In this document: positions 58,864-64,000 of the stretch, piece by piece
Numbering within the stretch: position 1 is the stretch's first letter
Layout of the letters: every line of letters begins with the position of its first letter
Assembly (NCBI GenBank): GCA_002862435.1
Contig: PKDC01000014.1
Span: 1-64,000, forward strand
Source of the DNA: Pseudomonadota bacterium
Lineage (GTDB): Bacteria > Pseudomonadota > Gammaproteobacteria > UBA5335
Direction: 5' to 3'
Length of the DNA: 64,000 bases
Position numbers and translations under genes: made by a program
Notes under the pieces: model-generated
What the model saw: only the letters and a program-made list of their open reading frames with translations
Database searches by the model: none
What the model was told of the DNA's origin: nothing

Positions 58864-59940
58864 TCACGGCGAATCGAACAAATCCATCTGCCCGTCCAGT
58901 CGGGGCGGGCGGAAGCGTGTGCAATCCAAAGGGGGCAGGGGGGCGTCCAATCCCAGGCGGCGGGCGGCCACGGCAAAACGCTGGGCCAGAAGGTCGGCGA
59001 AGACGCCCGCGCCGCGCCGGCGCACGCCGAATTCCGCGCGGTAAACCGATCCGCCGTGCATCTGGCGCAACAGGCTCAGGACGTGTTCGGCGCGATCCGG
59101 CACATGGGCCTGCAGCCAGGCGGTGAAGACCTCCACCAGTTCATGGGGCAGGCGCAGCAGGCCGTAGTGGGCACTCAGAGCGCCGGCCTCCCGTGCCGCG
59201 GTGAGGATGCGTTCCAGTTCCGCATCGGTGAGTGCCGGGATAACCGGGGAGATGGACACGGTTACCCGGATGCCGGCCTCGCGCAGCCGCCGAATCACCT
59301 TGAGCCGCCGCGCAGGACCCGCCGCGCGCGGTTCCAGCCGCCGCGACAGATCTTCATCCAGCGTGGTGAGCGTGATGCCCACCTGCACCAGTTGGCGGGC
59401 GGCCAGGGGCGCGAGCAGATCCAGGTCGCGCTCGATGAGGGTGGCCTTGGTGATGAGCATGAAGGGGTGCTCGGTCTCGGCCAATACCTCCAGCAGGCGG
59501 CGGGTGAGTTGCAGCCGGCGTTCGACGGGCTGGTAGGCGTCGGTGTTCACGCCAAAGGCGATGGGCGCCGGCCGATAGCCGGGTCGCGCCAGTTCGCGCT
59601 GGAGCTGGGCGGGCGCGTCGGGCTTGTGGAAGATGCGGGTTTCGAAATCGAGTCCCGGCGACAGACCGAGAAAGGCGTGGCTGGGGCGGGCGTAGCAGTA
59701 AACGCAGCCGTGTTCACAGCCCCGGTACGGGTTGATGGAGCGATCGAAGGGCAGGTCGGGGGAGCGGTTGAAGGTCAGCACCGTGAGGCTGTGGTCCACC
59801 AGCAGCACGGTGTCGGGGGACTCGGTCTCGACGAATTCGGGATCGCGTTCGGCGCTTTGGATCTCAAAGCGGCCCGGCGGATTGTGCACCGCCCCGCGGC
59901 CTTTGAAGGGTGGAACGGGGCGTTGGGGCGTGTCATCCAT
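58864..59940 (-). CDS. PA0069-family radical SAM protein (SplB-like)
   Basis: This 358-residue radical SAM protein has the cluster motif CEHGCVYCYARP (C-x3-C-x2-C) in NPYRGCEHGCVYCY. It is preceded by an N-terminal NPPGRFE segment and followed by ETRIFHKPDAP and GVNTDAYQPVERR. It belongs to the PA0069/SplB-like group of unknown reaction. Its start overlaps the end of the endonuclease III-like gene by 8 bases, so translation is coupled. GAGG lies upstream of the ATG. Confidence 0.88.
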   Translation of the reverse strand: MDDTPQRPVPPFKGRGAVHNPPGRFEIQSAERDPEFVETESPDTVLLVDHSLTVLTFNRSPDLPFDRSINPYRGCEHGCVYCYARPSHAFLGLSPGLDFETRIFHKPDAPAQLQRELARPGYRPAPIAFGVNTDAYQPVERRLQLTRRLLEVLAETEHPFMLITKATLIERDLDLLAPLAARQLVQVGITLTTLDEDLSRRLEPRAAGPARRLKVIRRLREAGIRVTVSISPVIPALTDAELERILTAAREAGALSAHYGLLRLPHELVEVFTAWLQAHVPDRAEHVLSLLRQMHGGSVYRAEFGVRRRGAGVFADLLAQRFAVAARRLGLDAPLPPLDCTRFRPPRLDGQMDLFDSP

Positions 59941-60589
59941 GGCGCTGGTCCTCTCGGGCGGCCGCGCAATCGGTGCGCAGTATGCACGCCTCGCAGCGCG
60001 GGCGCGGCCGGCAGGCAATCTTGCCGTGCTGCACGATGAGTGCGTGCAGCTCGTTGTAGTCGGCGACCGGATCGGCGGTTCTCAACTTGGACTCGACCGC
60101 GCGGCGCAGGGTTTCGTAGGGTTCCCGACCCCCGATGTGGCCGTAGCGCGACAGGATGCGCCGGGTATAGGCATCGATCACGAACACGGGCCGCGCGAGG
60201 GCGTAGAGCAGGATGCTGTCGGCGGTTTCCGGTCCAACGCCGTGCACGGCGAGCAGGTCGACGCGCAGCGTGTCCGTGGCGCATTCCGCCAGCGCGGGCA
60301 GGCCACCGGATCGGAGCAGCCATTGGCACAGGGCCTGTAACCGGCGGGCCTTGACGTTGGGGTAGCCCGCGGGGCGGATGCGTTCAGCCAATGCGTCAAC
60401 CGAGAGGTCAAGCAGCGCCGTGGGCGCCAATAGCGCCTCGTCCCGCAAACGGTCGATTGCCCGGATGACCTGCACCCAGGTGGTGTTCTGGGTGAGGATG
60501 GCGCCCACCATCACCTCGAAGGGTGATTCGGCCGGCCACCAGCCCTGGGGGCCGTAGGCCGCGAGCAGCCGGGCGTAGAGCCGGTTCAT
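59933..60589 (-). CDS. Endonuclease III-domain protein
   Basis: This 218-residue HhH-GPD protein has SPFEVMVGAILTQNTTW, the helix-hairpin-helix VHGVGPETADSILLYAL, the catalytic Asp in FVIDAYTRRIL, and an iron-sulfur cluster C-x5-C-x2-C-x5-C (CRPRPRC, CEAC, CILRTDC). The usual catalytic Lys of glycosylase/lyases appears replaced (the HhH reads ETADS), which fits the 3-methyladenine/thermostable endonuclease III-like subgroup rather than E. coli Nth. Start ATG 60589 overlaps the rluB stop as ATGA. Confidence 0.82.
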   Translation of the reverse strand: MNRLYARLLAAYGPQGWWPAESPFEVMVGAILTQNTTWVQVIRAIDRLRDEALLAPTALLDLSVDALAERIRPAGYPNVKARRLQALCQWLLRSGGLPALAECATDTLRVDLLAVHGVGPETADSILLYALARPVFVIDAYTRRILSRYGHIGGREPYETLRRAVESKLRTADPVADYNELHALIVQHGKIACRPRPRCEACILRTDCAAAREDQRHG

Positions 60590-61491
60590 TTGGCGCGGGT
60601 GGGCGGCCTGCGGCGGGAGGGCAGAGTGGCCGATTCCCGGGGCGGTTTGGGGGTGCCGGGCCGGCCTGGCCGGGTGCGCTGTGGACGGGGGGTTTCCACC
60701 GGGCCGGTCAGGCCGACCGCCTGGTAGAGCGGCGCGAACTGGGCCGGCGTCAGCTCCATCGATTGACCGCGCCGCAGGCCAGGAGGCAAGGCGATGGGGC
60801 CGTAGCCCACGCGGATCAGGCGGCTCACCACGACGCCCTGGGATTCCCACAACCGCCGCACCTCGCGGTTGCGTCCTTCGCCCAGGCTCACCCGGTACCA
60901 GTGGTTGGCGCCGTCCCCCCCTTCGTCGGTGAGACCCTCGAAGGCGGCGGGCCCATCCTCCAGCATCACCCCTTCCTGCAACCGGGCCAGCACGGCGTCG
61001 CTGACGCTGCCCAGCACCCGCACGGCGTAGCTGCGCAGGATTTGATGGCTGGGATGCATCAGCCGGTGGGCCAGGCCGCCGTCGGTGGTGAACAGCAACA
61101 GGCCGCTGGTGTTCACGTCCAGCCGACCGATGGTGATCCAGCGCGCGCCCTTGAGGCGGGGCAGATTCTGGAACACCGTGGGCCGGCCTTCCGGATCGTG
61201 GCGGGTGGTGACCTCCCCGTCCGGCTTGTGGTAGATCAGCACCCGCGGGGCGGCCTGGGCTTTCAAGACCAGGGGCTGGCCGTTGAGCGTGACCTGCTCC
61301 CGACCCGTCAGGCGCTGGCCCAGGGTGGCGGGCAGGCCATCAACCCGGATGCGACCCTCGCTGATCCAGGTTTCGATTTCCCGACGCGAGCCGAGTCCGG
61401 CCCCCGCCAGCCATTTCTGGATGCGCTCGGCGGTTTGCGTGGCCGGGCGGGATTCAGCGGGCCGGGTCCGCTGCGGACGGGAGGGTTTCAT
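60586..61491 (-). CDS. rluB: 23S rRNA pseudouridine synthase RluB
   Basis: This 301-residue enzyme has an N-terminal S4 domain (ERIQKWLAGAGLGSRREIETWI) and a RsuA-type catalytic domain with IGRLDVNTSGLLLFTTDG (catalytic Asp) and GEGRNREVRRLWESQG. The C-terminal tail is basic and proline-rich. RluB makes pseudouridine in 23S rRNA helix 89. Start ATG 61491 has GGAG seven bases upstream and lies inside the end of scpB. Confidence 0.93.
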   Translation of the reverse strand: MKPSRPQRTRPAESRPATQTAERIQKWLAGAGLGSRREIETWISEGRIRVDGLPATLGQRLTGREQVTLNGQPLVLKAQAAPRVLIYHKPDGEVTTRHDPEGRPTVFQNLPRLKGARWITIGRLDVNTSGLLLFTTDGGLAHRLMHPSHQILRSYAVRVLGSVSDAVLARLQEGVMLEDGPAAFEGLTDEGGDGANHWYRVSLGEGRNREVRRLWESQGVVVSRLIRVGYGPIALPPGLRRGQSMELTPAQFAPLYQAVGLTGPVETPRPQRTRPGRPGTPKPPRESATLPSRRRPPTRAK

Positions 61492-62080
61492 CGGCAATCT
61501 CCGTAATTGAGGGCATAGGGGCCGGGTCGTTTTCAGATGCCTCGGGCAATGGCGGCAGATCGGCCAGGGCGCGCAGATTCAGATCGGCGAGGAAGGTCGG
61601 GGTGGTGCCATACAATGCGGGTCGGCCGGGGCGTTCGAGGTGGCCAATCTGCTGAATCCAGCCTCGCTCCAGCAAGGTGCGCAAGATACCCGTACTCACC
61701 GCCACGCCGCGCACAGCCTCGATTTCCCCGCGGGTGATGGGCTGACGATAGGCGATCAGGGCCAGCGTTTCCATCACGGCCCGGGAGTAGCGCGCCGGGC
61801 GTTCGGGCTGCAGGCGGGCCACGTAGGGCGCATAGCGGACGCGCACCTGCAGGCGCCATCCGCCCGCCACTTCCACCAACTCCAGCGCACGCTGGGCGCA
61901 GCTTTCCATCAGCCAGGTCAAGGCGGCGGACAATTCCGCAGCGCTCAGGGGCTCGGGCGCAAACAGGCTCGCCAGTCGGGCCGCCGGGATCGGCTCGCCG
62001 GCAGCCGAGAGCGCCGCTTCCAGGATACGCCCCCGTTCTGCCCGGAGGTCCGCCGCCCAGGGGTCGGGTCGTTCATCCAT
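61454..62080 (-). CDS. scpB: Segregation and condensation protein B
   Basis: This 208-residue winged-helix protein (two domains) forms the SMC condensin complex with ScpA. It has RILEAALSAAGEPIPAARLA, VMETLALIAYRQPITRGEIEAVRG and LERPGRPALYGTTPTFLADL. It starts at MDERPDPW, overlapping the scpA stop by 8 bases. Its own end overlaps rluB by 38 bases. Confidence 0.93.
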   Translation of the reverse strand: MDERPDPWAADLRAERGRILEAALSAAGEPIPAARLASLFAPEPLSAAELSAALTWLMESCAQRALELVEVAGGWRLQVRVRYAPYVARLQPERPARYSRAVMETLALIAYRQPITRGEIEAVRGVAVSTGILRTLLERGWIQQIGHLERPGRPALYGTTPTFLADLNLRALADLPPLPEASENDPAPMPSITEIADETLPSAADPAR

Positions 62081-62906
62081 CAGGGTCAATTCCGGCGAGC
62101 TGCAGCCTGAACGGGGCGGCAGGATCGGGCTGGTGCGCGGTGACGCGCTGTTCCCGGATCAGTTCCAAGACTGCCAGAAAAGTCACCACCAGCCCCAGCC
62201 GGCCTTCTTGCCGAGTCCACAGGGCGTCGAGGGTCAGCGGGCCGGCTGCGCCATCGAGGCGCGCCAGCACCGCTGACATGCATTCGCGGATGGAGAGAAC
62301 CTCGCCGCGGATGGTGTGGTGGGTGAACAGGGCGCTGCGCTGGATCAGCGCCGCGAAGGCCAGGGCCAGATCGCGGGCAGCCACTTGCGGCGGCGGGCGT
62401 TCGGGAACCCATTCCGGGACGGCAACCGCCATTGGAAACAGATCCCGTTCCAGTCGCGGCAGGGCGTCCAACTGATCCGCCGCACTGCGGATGCGGGCGT
62501 ATTCCTGTAGCCGCCGCACCAGTTCGGCCCGCGGATCCTCCGCTTCCTCATCCGCCTGTACGGGCGGACGGGGCAGCAGCAGCCGCGACTTGATCTCCGC
62601 CAGCCAGGCCGCCATCAGCAGGTATTCCGCAGCCAGTTCCAGGCGCAGCGATTGCAACAGATCGATGTAGCCCATGTACTGCCGGGTGATCTCGGCCACC
62701 GGGATGTCCAGGATGTCCAGGTTCTGGCGCCGAATCAGGTAGAGCAACAGGTCCAGCGGGCCTTCGAAACTCTCCAGCACCACCTCCAGCGCGTCGGGGG
62801 GGATGTAGAGATCCTGCGGCAGGCGCGTCAGCAACTCGCCGCGCACCCGGGCGTGGACCAGCGCGGCGGGAAGGGTCTCGGTGCCTCGCGCCGCGGTTCC
62901 AGGCAT
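62073..62906 (-). CDS. scpA: Segregation and condensation protein A
   Basis: This 277-residue kleisin has FEGPLDLLLYLIRRQNLDILDIPVAEITRQY near residue 45, then LAAEYLLMAAWLAEIKSRLLLP, the family core. The C-terminus (VTFLAVLELIREQRV) binds the SMC head. Start MPGTAARGTE at 62906 lies 11 bases after the trpS stop; the longer frame is a shadow of trpS. The window shows no smc gene; in these bacteria it is often elsewhere. Confidence 0.93.
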   Translation of the reverse strand: MPGTAARGTETLPAALVHARVRGELLTRLPQDLYIPPDALEVVLESFEGPLDLLLYLIRRQNLDILDIPVAEITRQYMGYIDLLQSLRLELAAEYLLMAAWLAEIKSRLLLPRPPVQADEEAEDPRAELVRRLQEYARIRSAADQLDALPRLERDLFPMAVAVPEWVPERPPPQVAARDLALAFAALIQRSALFTHHTIRGEVLSIRECMSAVLARLDGAAGPLTLDALWTRQEGRLGLVVTFLAVLELIREQRVTAHQPDPAAPFRLQLAGIDPDG

Positions 62907-62917
62907 GGCGGACTCGA

Positions 62918-64000
62918 TCAAGAGGCGCGCAATCCCATGGCCTGGCGGACCTCGGTTATGGTGGCTCCGGCCTGCTCGCGGGCCCGTTCGGCGCCTTCGG
63001 CCAGGATCGTGTTGACGCGCGCCCGATCCTCGGTGAACTCCCGGGCGCGGGCCTGGATCGGCGCCAGTTCGGCCGTGATTGCCTCGATCAGGGGCTTTTT
63101 GCAATCCAGGCAGCCGATGCCGGCAGTGCGGCAACCGGTTTGCACCCAGTTCTGCATGGTTTCATCGGAATAAACCTGATGCAGTCCCCAGACCGGGCAA
63201 CGGGCGGGTTCGCCCGGGTCGATGCGCCGCACCCGGGCCGGATCCGTGGGCATGGTGCGCAGTTTCTGGGCCACCTGGTCCAAAGGTTCGCGCAGGGCGA
63301 TGGTGTTGCCGTAGGACTTGGACATTTTCTGGCCATCCATCCCTGGCAGGCGCGGGGCGGACGTCAACAACGCCTGGGGCTCGACCAGGATCTGGCGCGC
63401 GCCGCCTTCCAGATAACCCAGCAAGCGGTGGCGCTCGTCGGGGGCCAGCACGCTCTGCGCCTCGACCAGTCCCCTCGCTGCGGTCAAGGCCTCGCCATCG
63501 CCTTGTTCCTGGTAGCGCTGGCGCAGTTCGCGGTAGCGCCGGACGGTTTTCGGGTCCAGCCGCTGTAGCGCTTCCTCAATCCGTTGTTCAAGATTCGTTT
63601 CCCGACCGAAGAGATGGTTGAAGCGGCGCGCAATCTCGCGGGTGAGCTCCACGTGCGCCACCTGATCCTCGCCCACCGGCACGCGGGTGCCGTGGTAGAT
63701 CAGGATGTCTGCACTCTGCAGCACGGGGTAGCCCAGGAAACCGTAGGTGGCCAGGTCGCGTTCCTTGAGCTTTTCCTGCTGGTCCTTGTAGGTTGGCACC
63801 CGTTCCAGCCAGCTCAGGGGCGTGATCATGGACAGCAGCAGGTGCAGCTCGGCGTGCTCGGGAACCTGGGACTGAACGAAAATCGTGGCCTGGTTCGGAT
63901 CGATTCCCACCGCCAGCCAGTCGATCACCATCTCGAAGGTGAGCTGGGCGATCTGCCCCGGGTTTTCATAATGCGTGGTCAACGCATGCCAGTCGGCGGC
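62918..64000 (-). CDS. trpS: Tryptophanyl-tRNA synthetase (N-terminus beyond window)
   Basis: This class I synthetase covers at least 360 residues from ADWHALTTHYENPG to the end. The N-terminal HIGH region is beyond the window. Seen are FVQSQVPEHAELHLLLSM, VPVGEDQVAHVELTREIARRFN and the KMSKS motif (DGQKMSKSYGNTI). An insertion of about 60 residues after the LFGRE stretch marks the longer gammaproteobacterial type. It is the first gene of the trpS-scpA-scpB-rluB cluster. Confidence 0.95.
   Translation of the reverse strand, partial: AADWHALTTHYENPGQIAQLTFEMVIDWLAVGIDPNQATIFVQSQVPEHAELHLLLSMITPLSWLERVPTYKDQQEKLKERDLATYGFLGYPVLQSADILIYHGTRVPVGEDQVAHVELTREIARRFNHLFGRETNLEQRIEEALQRLDPKTVRRYRELRQRYQEQGDGEALTAARGLVEAQSVLAPDERHRLLGYLEGGARQILVEPQALLTSAPRLPGMDGQKMSKSYGNTIALREPLDQVAQKLRTMPTDPARVRRIDPGEPARCPVWGLHQVYSDETMQNWVQTGCRTAGIGCLDCKKPLIEAITAELAPIQARAREFTEDRARVNTILAEGAERAREQAGATITEVRQAMGLRAS

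Overview
The window is GC-rich bacterial chromosome, densely packed with genes on both strands. There are no rRNA genes, CRISPR arrays or complete mobile elements, and I recognised no tRNA. The gene content fits a Gammaproteobacterium: PilS/PilR, glutamine-dependent NadE, HrpA, PrmB, the Kdo/lipid A genes (kdkA, lpxL, hldE, waaA), an SAH riboswitch in front of ahcY-metF, and a trpS-scpA-scpB-rluB cluster. The order cannot be fixed by reading alone; a Chromatiales- or Acidiferrobacterales-like lineage is my guess.

Layout. 1-3.4 kb: end of a DedA-type membrane protein, then pilR and pilS. 3.6-7.3 kb: sucC-sucD-nadE. 7.3-16.1 kb: a nitrogen-scavenging block. It holds a urea/short-chain-amide ABC transporter (urtABCDE), a NifA-type sigma-54 activator, formamidase fmdA and fmdB. 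Good -24/-12 promoters read outward from the activator toward both the transporter and the formamidase, each with palindromes at enhancer distance. 16.4-19.4 kb: prfC, an orphan DUF2971-like gene, and an internally deleted second copy of prfC, which looks like the scar of an insertion or duplication. 19.4-31 kb: glycogen phosphorylase, a short-chain dehydrogenase, a methyltransferase, hrpA, two tandem glycine-zipper proteins and a YyaL-type thioredoxin-domain protein. 31-34.2 kb: a VTT membrane protein, a sulfotransferase and an MGT-type glycosyltransferase that may make a sulfated glycoconjugate. 34.5-40.1 kb: a CpdA-like phosphodiesterase, a membrane-anchored unknown, and the methyl cycle (metF, ahcY with its riboswitch, metK).

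40.3-45.4 kb: a DUF4399 protein and the inner-core/lipid A genes. 45.4-50.4 kb: a rhodanese, a Pcm-like methyltransferase, thiC, an SH3 membrane protein, a small kinase-like protein and an ICMT-like methyltransferase. 50.5-55.5 kb: a small exported protein behind a good sigma-54 promoter, psd, prmB, aroC and an MFS transporter. 55.7-58.8 kb: a sulfane-sulfur-type operon with an ArsR-rhodanese fusion repressor, a DsrE-like protein, a frameshifted metallo-beta-lactamase-fold hydrolase and an MFS transporter. An AT-rich inverted repeat lies just upstream of the repressor start. 58.9-64 kb: a tightly overlapping cluster on the minus strand, trpS (cut by the window end)-scpA-scpB-rluB-nth-like-radical SAM.

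The most notable points are the sigma-54 amide regulon, the ArsR-rhodanese repressor whose only cysteines lie in its rhodanese half, the prfC scar with its orphan gene, and the glycosyltransferase/sulfotransferase operon. I found no clearly unprecedented system.
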